This document shows positions 24,447-34,512 of a stretch of 64,000 nt of DNA, piece by piece. Location of the stretch: positions 94,269,920-94,333,919 of the forward strand of contig NC_051083.1 in NCBI RefSeq assembly GCF_004664715.2, read 5' to 3'. The first letter of the stretch is position 1. Each line of letters begins with the position of its first letter. A model generated the notes under the pieces. It was not told the DNA's origin, made no database searches, and saw only the letters and a list, made by a program, of their open reading frames with translations. The DNA comes from Peromyscus leucopus. Taxonomy: Eukaryota; Chordata; Mammalia; Rodentia; Cricetidae. The translations under genes were made by a program, and so were the position numbers.

Positions 24447-24645
24447 AGCCAGGTGGTGGTGGTGCACGCCTTTAATCCCAGCACTCGGGAGGCAGAGGCA
24501 CGAGGATCTCTGTGAGTTAGAGGCCAGCCTGGGCTACAGAGTGAGTTCCAGGAAAGGCACCAAAGCTACATAGAGAAACCATCTTGAAAAACCAAAACAA
24601 ACAAACAAACAAACAAACAAAAACAAAACAAAACAAAAAAAACTT
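24447..24645 (+). repeat. B1 SINE with (CAAA)n tail
   Basis: Typical B1 body (GCACGCCTTTAATCCCAGCA ... GAGAAACC) with the 'GGAAAGGCACCAAAGCTACA' variant. The tail is a CAAA/A-rich run at 24590-24643. Confidence 0.9.
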
Positions 24646-24887
24646 CAGCACAGATATATGCAAAGGGAAAGAACATAGTATATGTAAGTGTATTATTTAT
24701 ACTTGACGTTGCTGTGATAAAGCATCTGAGAAAAGCAACTTAAAAGGACAATGATTTATTTTGACTCACACTTTTAAAGATATCAGCCAGCTACTTTCAT
24801 TGCTTTGGGCCTAAGGCAGAGGCTGCTCACCTTATGACAGCCAGGAAGCAGAAATAAAATAAATTATTTAAAAGTTCTGTCAGTAAG

Positions 24888-24937
<50 letters not shown>

Positions 24938-25161
24938 GATGGGTTAAGGTCAAGGTATATCTCTCTGGAGCACATCCTCAGTGGCGTACTTCCTCAGACT
25001 AAAAAGGTAGTCCTCTTGATTTTTATCACTTCCTAATAATGCCTCCAGATTATAAATCCACTGAAAGATGGACCCATTGCCTTATGAGGGTGTCCACTTT
25101 CCGTGATTAGACCAATCAGCTTGAGACCAAGACTTGAACATATGAGTCTTTGGGGGGATAC

Positions 25162-25433
25162 TGTTAGGATTCTGTACATGCGAAGCTCAGGGTCTTGTCT
25201 GGCGCCTTACACCATCAGTGGGTGATTACGTACTGCCTTAAAAAGCTGGACACAGACCTCCATGCTCTCTCTCTGTGCTCTCTTCCTGTGTTTCCTCTCT
25301 CTGTTCCTGCTCTGTTCCCTCCACCAGGCCTGGCTATCCTCCACTTCCCTCCAATAAAGCTCTAAAACTAATATTAGGTTCTGCCATGGCCTGTGACTCT
25401 TCTGCCTACCAACCAGCACTGTTCATCCTTTCA
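25162..25433 (+). repeat. 5' LTR of the tRNA-His-type provirus
   Basis: 272 bp, TG...CA, with CTCTGTGCTCTCTTCC-type pyrimidine blocks and CCAATAAAGCTC as polyadenylation signal. It is followed directly by the primer-binding site at 25435-25452. Confidence 0.87.
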
Positions 25434-27900
25434 TTGGTGCCATGACTCAGATCTTGGATAGGAAGTTTTCTTCACAATCAGCGTCCAGGGCTGAATGTTG
25501 TGGAACCCTGTACCGAGGGCCTACGACCCTGCCTGCTGCCAACCTGCCGATGCCACCACAGTACTGCATTGGGACTGTGCTCATACAACCGCTGCTGCAG
25601 TCCGGCTGTGTCCCGCCGCTGCTGCTACAATTGGTGAGTCCCTTCCCATGACTCTGCAGCCTGACTTATATTCTTTGCGCCAAACCTCCTGGGGGGGGGG
25701 GTGTCTTCAGACCATGCTGGCAACAACACATTTTCTCTCCTGATGAGGAGGTCAATGCTGTCAGATCACCAGGTGGTCCACATGCTGTGTATGTTTCCAG
25801 CCCTTACTCATAACGTGACGACATTTTGGGTAACTTCTGCTGATTCATAGATCCTTCCTCTACCTCAGGGACGCTTGAGATAGTACCCTAGGATCCCAAT
25901 TTGTTATTTTAATTTTTTATTTTTTTCTCTGCTGCAGCCATGGGACAAAGGGGTGGATACCAGTAAAATTGGTGGATACCAATAGATTTGGCTGTATAAT
26001 AGCTTCACGGGAATTTCTGCCAGTGAACGGGCAAATGAAGAGTTACTTTAATCCCAAGCTTTCTGCTAAAGCTCTGAACCCTTCTCCCTCCCCATTTCTG
26101 ATGTTTTCTCTGCCACATGCAACCATTTCTGTCTATCTGACTTCTGCTTTCCACTTTCTGCTTTCCGTTTTCCGGCAGTGAGTGGGCTTTAGCCCACCTC
26201 ACCTTAGCTCCTGAACAACTGGGCAGGCTCTCCAGTGTTGTGTGGGCTGCTTCTGCTGACTCTCACCCACCTCAACTTAACTCCTTCCACTCATTCTCAA
26301 GCTGCAGTGAGAGGCACAGGCGGGTCTGGAAGCAGGCTAAGATCCATGCAAATAAGTTCATAGTAATCAAGATGGCTCTTAATTCAGAGATCACTTTATA
26401 GCCTGCCTTCAGGCAAGTCTTCCAAAAGCTGTTCTCAAGCCAGCAAACATCAAGGAAAAAAAATTCAAGACATGGAGTAAAATCAGTCTCTTGTTCCCCA
26501 GACCTCCCAAGTAAAACTTAAGCATCTGGAGAGCAAGACTTCTGACCCCACAGGCGAAAGTGTCATCTGTGGCATTTAAGGAGCACCAGGGAAGAGATAA
26601 AAAAGCCCGAGGATGAAATTGCCAAGTGCTGGCACACCTGGCTCCCAAAAGCTGTTGGGTCCCTGTTTTAAGTGAGGAAAAAGGCCACGTAGGATAGCGA
26701 GTACACTGCCAAGCCACCAGTAGCCTTGTTGAAAGTGCTGCCTAGAAAGACAACCGGTCAGCTGACTGCCCCCAGGTACTAAGATGGCATGGGAACATCA
26801 AGCTAAGACCTCCAGCAGACCTAGCCTTGGCTACAGGCTTGAAGGGAACTCAGAACGCAGCATGGAAGTGATCTGTTTCTTTCCTTCTGGACACCAGAGC
26901 CACTGACCTGGTCCTGGGAGTTTTGGGATATTACCTCTCCTTGTTTCCCTATTGTTGGGGTACAAAAGACAGCCTTACCCACCTCACCAGATTTAATTGC
27001 ACTTTCAGGGTTACTTAATGGGAAAAGATTTACAGCTAAGATAGGAGCTTTCATTTCATTGTTCACTCCATGTGCCTTGCTCCAGACCCACCTACCTGTG
27101 CTTCTCATTCTCATGCACACAGACAGGGCCCTGATCTCTGCCTTGTCCCTAATTCCAAAGAAATAAGTTCTCCTTCACCACAAGCTTTTCTCTTCCCAGT
27201 TCCCTGTTCTAACTCACTGCTCAGCTAATGGCACAGGACCACCACAGAACCGGAGTCCAGAGATCATCAAGTAAGAAACTGTAACAGCTAAAAGGTATTT
27301 ACACCCCCAGACCCAAAAGTGTCTGGGCTCTACAAAAACAGACTTTAATATAACCATCTATTACTATTAAATGCTCTCAACAATTGAACACCCGTGTCTC
27401 CTGGATGCTAAACTAGTAAAGGAACAGGTACCTTAAAATAATCTGTCTATAAAAGTTAAAAACATGTTCCAATCTCTCTGTCTCTCTCATTAACACTAAC
27501 CAAAACAAGCAGAGTACTACATACTACCATGGTCACTAATCTTCTCATGGCTACTTCTTAACATGTTCAAATTTTTTCCCAAGCCCCAGAAACCAGCTTA
27601 AATGTATCTGGACAGGTCGGATCTACTTCAGGCCTTTCCTGTCTCATCAGCATTCTGTCAGACACAAAAGCGGCCAGAGTGCCAAGCCAAGAGGGATGGA
27701 CGGCTCCAGAGTAGAGGACCGCCTTACTCACCATCCCAAGACGCCTGTCTTTCTTGGAAGACTCCCTTCCTTATTCCGCCTAAGAGTCAACTGATGCCCA
27801 CCAAGTCAGCTGGAAGCAGTTTTTCCAGGAGAAACGATGCCCCTATTCCTATTTACTTGTTTTTTTTTTTTTTTTTTTAATAATAAGCAAAAGTCTGGAA

Positions 27901-27987
27901 TGTTAGGATGCTGTGCATGCGCAGCTGGGGGCTTGTCTGGTGCCTTACGTCATCAGCAGGCAACTATGTACTGCCAGACACAGACCC

Positions 27988-28063
<76 letters not shown>

Positions 28064-28231
28064 CTCTCTTCCTGTGTTTTCTCTCTCTGTTCCTGCTCTG
28101 TTTCCTCCACCAAGCCTGGCTCCCCCCCTCCGCCCCCCGTCTTTCCCTCCAATAAAGCTCTTAAACTAATATTGGGTTCTGCTGTAGCCCGTGACTCTTC
28201 CACCAACCAACCAGTGCCGTTCATCCTTTCA
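27901..28231 (+). repeat. 3' LTR of the tRNA-His-type provirus, with microsatellite expansion
   Basis: 331 bp, homologous to the left LTR. It is enlarged by a (CT)n(GT)n run at about 27990-28060, at the place where the left LTR has only a short CTCTCTCTCTGTG. It ends CCTTTCA before the GATAC target copy. Confidence 0.87.
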
Positions 28232-28814
28232 GATACTACAATCCAAACAATAGCAATAGAACTTGACACTATCAGTGGTTTCAGGTATCCACTGGATGCC
28301 TCCAGACATAGCCTGTATGTATAGGGGGAGGCTACTATACTTAGAATAGCAGGCAATAGTCTCAAAGTATTACCTTTTCTTGGTCACCAGCCTTCTTCCT
28401 GTCTACCTCTTTCCTTCCTGTTGCTTTGTGGCCTAATACAATTGGAGCTGTTGGCCATATCACCCTCTATATTCATATGTATGTTGCTCCTTCTGTTACA
28501 AGCATTATTATACACATTTTCACTTCAACATCTTTCTGCCTAGTGTGTTTCTTCCTGGGCCATCTCTTTCCTTTGAAAAACTTCCACTAGTCCTTCCTGT
28601 GTTTCTAAAAAGCCATGTAGTGTTTATTGTACTGTTTTGTCATCTCCTGTCTGCTCATTTTTCTCCACTACACTGAATGGATAAGCCTGACTCATAAGAG
28701 CATGTAAGAAGTATTTGTTTGGAAAATGAACAAATGAATAAATATGTTATCTGTTATATGCAAACATGCATCAAGAAAAATACAGAAATTTTCCCTTCTA
28801 TAGCAACTCCTACA

Positions 28815-29260
28815 TTTATTCAGTAACAATTTTGAAGAACCTGTTGTGTGCTGTGGACTATTCTTGGTAGGGGGGGGGATACAGGACTGATCATACCAGA
28901 AAACATCTGGACTCTCACACAACAGTAAGATGCTAACCACATTATGTATTATAATGGAAAATGGCAATGAAACCTATAAGGTGGAAAGGTTTCTAATAAG
29001 AAGGTAGAGTTTGCAGGTGAACTTTCAGAGAGAGGAGTTGGGGACAGGCTCTTTGAAACAGGTAACACTTAAACAAAGGCCTGAGGGAAAGGAAGGAGCC
29101 CATCAAACTGCTAGCTGAGGAAGGGCATATCAGGAAGCAGGGACAGCAAGTCCAAAAGCCCTGAGGTGAGAGCATGTTTATCATGTTTGAGGAATAACAA
29201 CAACATCAGAATGGTTATGGAAACGAGAAAATGGTAGAGTGGTTGAGAGAAGAGCTGAGA
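28815..29260 (+). repeat. Ancient mammalian interspersed repeat
   Basis: Diverged sequence with GTTGTGTGCTGTGGACTATT, GATACAGGACTGATCATACC, CAGGAAGCAGGGACAGCAAG and CAAAAGCCCTGAGG. It resembles a common old mammalian repeat whose name I cannot fix. Similar short pieces occur near 7190-7330, 32890-33080 and 37150-37230. Confidence 0.45.
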
Positions 29261-30935
29261 GAGAAAGTGAAGGGTCAGACCATGTTACCATCAGCCTACC
29301 CAACCTGCACTGAACAAGAAGCCTAGCTGAGTACTGGGATAAGGAATGTTTACCTTTCTAGAATGCATGGTGTCCACTTCAGGGAGATATGCATAGGCCC
29401 AAACAGCCTTCCTTACAGATAAATGTTTCCCTTAGATGTCTCCTTACCCAGAATCCCCCAGCAGGTTCTCAGATGTAAGTACCACAGCAGAGCAGGAACT
29501 GTTTGCCTTGGGAGGACCATGAGCTGGTGGAGAGTGGCCAAAGTTCTTTCCTGCTGCTCAGGGCTGGGAACGGGTTATGTTACCTCCACCCGGTTGGAAA
29601 GGGCTCCAGTCTTGTTATTCATGTGATATGCTGCTATATAGAAGTCTCAATTTCCCACTTCTACACCTACTCTCTCTCAATAAGTCACACCAATAGTGAG
29701 GAGACCCAGGTTCTATGTCCCCAACTTTGCCTCAGCAACAGGCTGTGAGCCTCGGGACAAATGTGGCCGTGTGTAACATGAAAGTCCTGAGGTCTGTGTT
29801 TCATGTCAGGCCACTTGATTTCTAAGCCTTGCCTCAGGCTGCCCCCGCTGTGGCTCAGCAAAGCTGAACTGTTTATTTAAAAGCAGAACAGAAACTGGGC
29901 TTTAACTGAACTGAACTAGTCTTTTCTCTTAAACTTCCCCTTTCCTGGCTTCTCTCCTGCCTGTCCTGACGCTCCCATTAGTTATGTCTACAAACAAGGG
30001 TGGGAGGCTGTCTAGGGGCAACACCTAGGAGTCAGAAGACCTGCAGACCTGTCATCATGCCTCAGTCATTCACCTAGAAAGCAGAAAGAAGTGTGTCTTT
30101 CTGGAAGGTGTAGGACACAGACTCTCGAGACTGTTGGAGTTCCTTGGGAGAGCCTCAAGTGGACTCCCCCTCAAGATCACTCAGGAGAAGAAGCTCACTG
30201 CCTGGGAATATGTTTTACCAGATGGTTGTTCTAAAGAGAAACTTGCTCGATGTAGCAGTTTGCTCTGGAACAAGCTACTGTGTAAAAGATTCCCGAGCTG
30301 TGGGTTATTTCAGGCCTTGAGGCACAGTTTAATCCACTAAATGAGCATATGGAGGAGGACACAATTTGTCAGGGCCTGACAACTCAGAAGAAAGCCACAT
30401 GTTCTTACTTGGCTGCTCTCAGCTCTGGGCTTCCTCCTGTGTTGCGGCTGCAAAGCATTATGGGACCCATAAGCCCATCTCATCTGAAGTACTAAACAGA
30501 GCAGAAAGACACAAGACTGGCATGTAGTAGGCTTTTGCAATTGGGGTGCAATTGATAGCCCAGTGGTCCAGAACCTAGAGTCAAAGACATACCTCAGTTG
30601 AGGGAGGAGGACAGAAATTTCTTTTATACTCTTAAGAGTTAAAACAGCCTGTGAATTTGGCCAGGTCCAGGTTACAGGCTCAGATAGCCTTTTTTGTGAC
30701 TCTTTTTGTAAATATTGAAGTGTAGTCAGAACCAGGATGTTCACTTCACTTTAAACTATGAGTCGTATGAAGTGGCATAGGTAGAAGCACCAAGAGCTAG
30801 TGCGAGCCGTGGGAGCCGTACATGTCTCATCTAGAGGTAGCAGCTACTATTCAGCTACACTCATCGTTGCCATGTTGCAGTCAACCTGGATGACGCATTT
30901 CTGTTTGTTTTGTTGGTTGTTTTAAGACAAAGATC
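29261..30935. other. Unassigned intergenic sequence
   Basis: Repeat-poor. A 135-codon minus-strand frame at 30337-30744 lacks recognisable domains. No paired splice signals or promoter evidence seen. Confidence 0.5.
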
Positions 30936-30939
30936 TCTT

Positions 30940-30941
30940 TC

Positions 30942-30990
<49 letters not shown>

Positions 30991-31128
30991 TTCGTGTGTG
31001 TGTGAATGTGTGTTGAGTGGTGTGGTTTCATGGGACTCAGGCTAGCCTTGAACTTGCTATGTAGCCAAGGTTGACCTTGAACTTAGGATCTTCCTGCCTA
31101 TACCCCCAAGGTAAAGGGGTTTGTGTTC
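30940..31128. repeat. (GT)n run and antisense B1 fragment
   Basis: About 23 GT units (30943-30988) precede GGACTCAGGCTAGCCTTGAA ... GATCTTCCTGCCTATACC, a B1 read in reverse. Confidence 0.8.
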
Positions 31129-31159
31129 CCATTCCCAGTTTATAAATGACTTTTAAATT

Positions 31160-32355
31160 ATTACAGAGCTTTTGGAAAGGCCGTATGGAAATATATTGTG
31201 GGAGAATTTTAAAATATATACATATAAAAATAATTTAAATGTAGTTACCCTATATCAGGGAAATAGTACTCCTACTAGACACCACAGGCTAACAAATAAA
31301 AAGCTAAGAGCCAGGAATGTTTACCCTTCTTGGAATTGTTGGCCTGTGAGATCCCATAGAGCTCCAACTACAGAATATACCACATACTTGTGCCATAGAA
31401 CATGGAGAAATCAAGCTTGTACATATCTGGAAGCTTCATCTCTACTGGCCAGCTTTCCATAGTGCTGGAAGATGTTATGAATGTTCTGGAAGATAAAATG
31501 GTCAAACTTACCCAGTCACACCTAGCTTGGCAGGATGTCCCCACTTGTGCAGTAGTGACACAATGTCATGAGAGGAAGCAACTACTTTCTGATTTGGACT
31601 TAAGGCCTGCTCCACAAGGTGAAACCCACAACATATACCATTGTCTGAGCCAAGAGCCTATGACTAGCCAGATCTCACGCTCTAGGGAGAACCTACTACT
31701 ACTACATTTTCTGCTAAATGGGCATATATTAAACTGACCCCTAATGACTTCCTGTTATACCCATAAATTAGTTCATCTCTCAGCCCTCATCAGAGACACT
31801 TCTTTTTGCCACAGAGAGCAGTTAACACAGAGACCCACAACTGATCCCAGTGCAAAGAATAATGTAGAATGCTCAGCTCTGAAGGGACCTTTATATCACA
31901 CACCTCCTTCAAGGCTCAGAGATCATCATGGAAGAGGAAGTGGCAAGACTGTAAGAGGCGGAGGCAGTTGGTGGTTCCATACATGACACAGCAGTCACAT
32001 GAAGTCACAGTGGTGATAACAGCATGCTCAAGCAGACCAAATCCATAGGATAGAGTGGGGAGGCGGCTCAACGTCCCACCTCAAGTTGAGGCAATTGATA
32101 GCTGTTAGAAGAGGGGGAACTTGTTTTGTTTAAAGGTGTGGCCCCTCGTATGTTTTCCTCCCTCACAGTGGATGGCCACACACTCAATAGTACATAGGCA
32201 GGACAAATTGGGCTCGGTGTACTTACAACCATAAGGACATAAAGTTGGGAAAGCAATGAAGAAAAGTTGGATCTGGGAGGAACTGGGGAAGGGGTGACTA
32301 TGATAAAAATGTAATGCATGAAATTCCCAGAGAATTAATAAAAATTCATGCTTGA
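31160..32355 (+). mobile_element. L1 3' end, sense
   Basis: Long non-coding L1-type 3' region including AGACCCACAACTGATCCCAG. It ends AAATGTAATGCATGAAATTC followed by AATTAATAAAAATTC. The 5' limit is approximate. Confidence 0.7.
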
Positions 32356-33125
32356 AACTGAATTTGTTTCCTTTAAATGCTTTATGAAATTGTTCAATTG
32401 CATGCATGTGTGTGATAGATTCTGGCTACCCTTTCCTTCCCTCCTCTTACTCCCACCAGCCCTTCTTCTCTTGAGTTGCCTTTCCACCACTTTGATATGT
32501 TGTTTTGTTTTTGTTTTGACTTTGTGGCCCGTTGGCTTTAACTGAGCCTTATATTAAGTGAGATAACCCAGGTCCAGAAAATCAAACCTATTTTTTTTAG
32601 ATTACTTTTAAACTTTAGCCTACAAAGTCATGGATGTTATCATGGCATCTTCCTGACTATGTGTCATTATACCTTTTCATTCATTCCCCTCCCCCACTGC
32701 TCCCCATGACTCCTCCCCCATTTCAGCTGGTTCTCTTCCTTCCTCTTGGTATCCCCTTCTGCTTTCTTATCCTTTTATTCTACTATCCACAGAGGAAAGA
32801 TATTTATAAGAAATTTTAGAATTTCTCACATTTCTGTGTTGGTAATTAATTGTATTTATAATTGTATAACAACCATATTGATAGCACCTAGTACCTGTGG
32901 ACACTATCCTAAGCATTTTGCAAATAATAACTTCTTTTAAATTCTTGTGAAGTAGCCCTTGTTACATCTTAAGTTTTAAGAAAATGAAGGCCAAAGATGT
33001 TAAGTAAGCTGCCCATGGCCCTTCAATTAGTGACAGAACCCGTATGTGCTCTTTGTCACTTTACTATGCTGCTGCTTCAAGCACAGCAAAAGCAAATATA
33101 TAATATATATATACCAAAACTAAAT
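32356..33125. other. Unassigned sequence with pyrimidine-rich stretches
   Basis: CT-rich parts near 32430-32490 and 32680-32780. 32890-33080 resembles an old mammalian repeat. Confidence 0.45.
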
Positions 33126-33212
33126 ACAGTCACTGGAGAGGTAGCTCAATGAATAATTTCAGTTTCTGTTTTGCCAGCGCTAGGGCCTGAATTCAATCCC
33201 TGGATTCTATGT
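33126..33212 (+). repeat. ID/B2-head SINE fragment
   Basis: ACTGGAGAGGTAGCTCAATG ... GGGCCTGAATTCAATCCCTG is a tRNA-derived SINE head without its body. Confidence 0.6.
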
Positions 33213-33213
33213 G

Positions 33214-34206
33214 TCTTAGTTTAGGGTCACCATAGCTGTGATGAAATACTATGACCAAAAGCAAGTTATAGAGGAAAGGCTTTATTTCACTCACAGTTCT
33301 GCATAACAGTTCATCATCAAAAGCAGTGAGGGCAGGAACTCAAGCAGGGCAGGAACCTGGAGGCAGGAGCTAATGCAGCGGCCATGGAGGGGTGCTGCTT
33401 ACTGGCTTGCTCATCATGGCTTCTTCAGCTTGCTTCCTATATTATTATTAATACCCCTTTTATTAAAAATAGATTCTTTTTTCATACAATATATACTGAT
33501 TACAGTTTCCCCTCCCTCTACTCCTCCAAGTTCCTCCCCACTTAGCCTCCCATCCAGATCTACTCCCTTTCTGTCTCATTCGAAAAGAATAGGCTTCTAA
33601 GAGAGAACCACCAAATATTACAAGATAAAATATAGTAGGATAAACCAAAGACCATCACATCAAAGTTGGACAAGACAAACCAACAGAAGTAAAAGAGCCC
33701 CAAGAAAAGCACAAGAGAGACTTACTCATTCACATAGTCATAAATCCCATAAAAATACTGAAATAAAAGCTATTATATATATGCAGAGGACCTGGTGCAG
33801 ACCCATGTAGGCCCTGTACTTGCTGCTTTGATCTCTGTGAGCTTTGCTCAGCTGATTTGGAGGAATTTGTTCCTCTGGTGTCCTCCATCCCTTCTGGTTC
33901 CCACACTCATTCCACCGCCTCTTTTGCAGGGTTCCCTGAGCTCTGATTTCTTAGAGACCCCAGAACCACCATCCCAGAGATGACAGCACCTACAATGGAC
34001 TGGGCCCATCCCCATCAATCACTAATTAAGAAAAATTGAATTTAATTTGTATTTACAATAATGTGATTTTTTTAATTATTAAAATAATCCCCAAAAGTTA
34101 AGAAAAGAAAAAAAAGAAAGAAAATGCAATACAGGCCTGCTTACAGCCTCATCTTCTGGAGACATTTTGTTAATTGAGATTCCTTTCTCTCAGATGACTT
34201 TAGCTA
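33214..34206 (+). mobile_element. Rodent dispersed repeat split by an antisense L1
   Basis: The left part (33214-33462) begins TTAGTTTAGGGTCACCATAG and runs to GCTTGCTTCC. The right part (about 33976-34206) contains CCCATCAATCACTAATTAAG and ends CTCAGATGACTTTAGC. An uninterrupted relative at 40138-40500 has both halves in the same order. An L1 tail (about 33470-33975, minus strand) separates them. Confidence 0.7.
33470..33975 (-). mobile_element. L1 3' end inserted in another repeat
   Basis: The reverse of an L1 3' tail: ATACAATATATACTGATTAC, then CCCTCCCTCTACTCCTCC. An internal stretch (AACCAACAGAAGTAAAAGAG) follows, then CCCTGAGCTCTGATTTCTTA. It interrupts the repeat at 33214-34206. Confidence 0.72.
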
Positions 34207-34214
34207 ATGACACA

Positions 34215-34380
34215 AGCACCACCATGTAAAAAAAGGGCACAGTAGTATGTGTTTGTAATCCTAGTGTCAAGAAGACAGAGACAGGCCAAACTCTGAGGCT
34301 CACTGACCACCCAGGTTAGCCAGCTAGACATGTTCCAGACAAATGAAAAACCCTGTCTCAAAATAAGTAAACAAAAAACA
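34215..34380 (+). repeat. B1/B4-like SINE, diverged
   Basis: GTATGTGTTTGTAATCCTAG ... AAAAACCCTGTCTCAAAATA. Confidence 0.6.
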
Positions 34381-34454
34381 AGGCAGTCAGTGCCCATGGA
34401 ATGACACCTAAGGTTGGCTGATGACTTCCAAATGCAAGGGAACAGACGTGCAGG

Positions 34455-34455
<1 letters not shown>

Positions 34456-34510
<55 letters not shown>
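34456..34510. repeat. (CA)n microsatellite
   Basis: About 27 CA units. Confidence 0.97.

Positions 34511-34512
<2 letters not shown>

Larger units (their letters stand above)
25162..28231 (+). mobile_element. Short non-autonomous provirus with a tRNA-His-type primer site
   Basis: LTRs lie at 25162-25433 and 27901-28231, both beginning TGTTAGGAT and ending CCTTTCA, flanked by a 5-bp duplication GATAC (25157-25161 and 28232-28236). Each LTR has an AATAAA on the plus strand about 75-80 bases before its end. The base after the left LTR opens TTGGTGCCATGACTCAGAT, which matches the 3' end complement of tRNA-His apart from two G-to-A changes at CpG positions. The interior (25434-27900, 2467 bp) has no retroviral open frame. 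An ATGGGACAA at 25940 is stopped after eight codons. The right LTR is longer because of a (CT)n(GT)n expansion. The LTRs have diverged clearly more than those of the provirus at 14.6-19.9 kb, so this insertion is older. Confidence 0.88.
24708..28260 (+). mobile_element. Rodent dispersed repeat inserted in the Tigger remnant, split by a provirus
   Basis: Begins GTTGCTGTGATAAAGCATC. It is flanked by a 7-bp direct repeat ACTTGAC at 24701-24707 and 28261-28267, so it has its own target duplication. Its last bases (28237-28260) sit beyond the provirus, which landed inside it. Its middle contains a (CA)n run (about 24890-24934). Relatives occur at 33214-34206 and 40138-40500. I do not assign a family name. 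Confidence 0.65.
23988..28343 (+). mobile_element. Tigger-like DNA transposon remnant, interrupted by later insertions
   Basis: Three collinear pieces (23988-24236, 24646-24707, 28261-28343) resemble a mammalian Tigger/pogo-type element, beginning ACAGTGGTCTCCCTCATCC and ending in a GGGGGAGGCTACTATA terminus. Between them lie an antisense B3, a sense B1, and a longer repeat that holds the small provirus. The order matches the family as I remember it, but I have not aligned it. Confidence 0.55.

Noticed and set aside
25940..25966. ATGGGACAA, reminiscent of a Met-Gly retroviral gag start
   Set aside because: The frame stops after eight codons and no downstream gag-like sequence is recognisable, so it is not annotated as a gene.
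27908..28324. 138-codon plus-strand frame and its 125-codon minus-strand partner (27988-28365)
   Set aside because: Both are created by translation of the (CT)n(GT)n tract in an LTR and have repetitive composition.
30337..30744. 135-codon minus-strand frame
   Set aside because: No known motif, no splice or promoter evidence, and unremarkable composition. Kept only as unassigned sequence.
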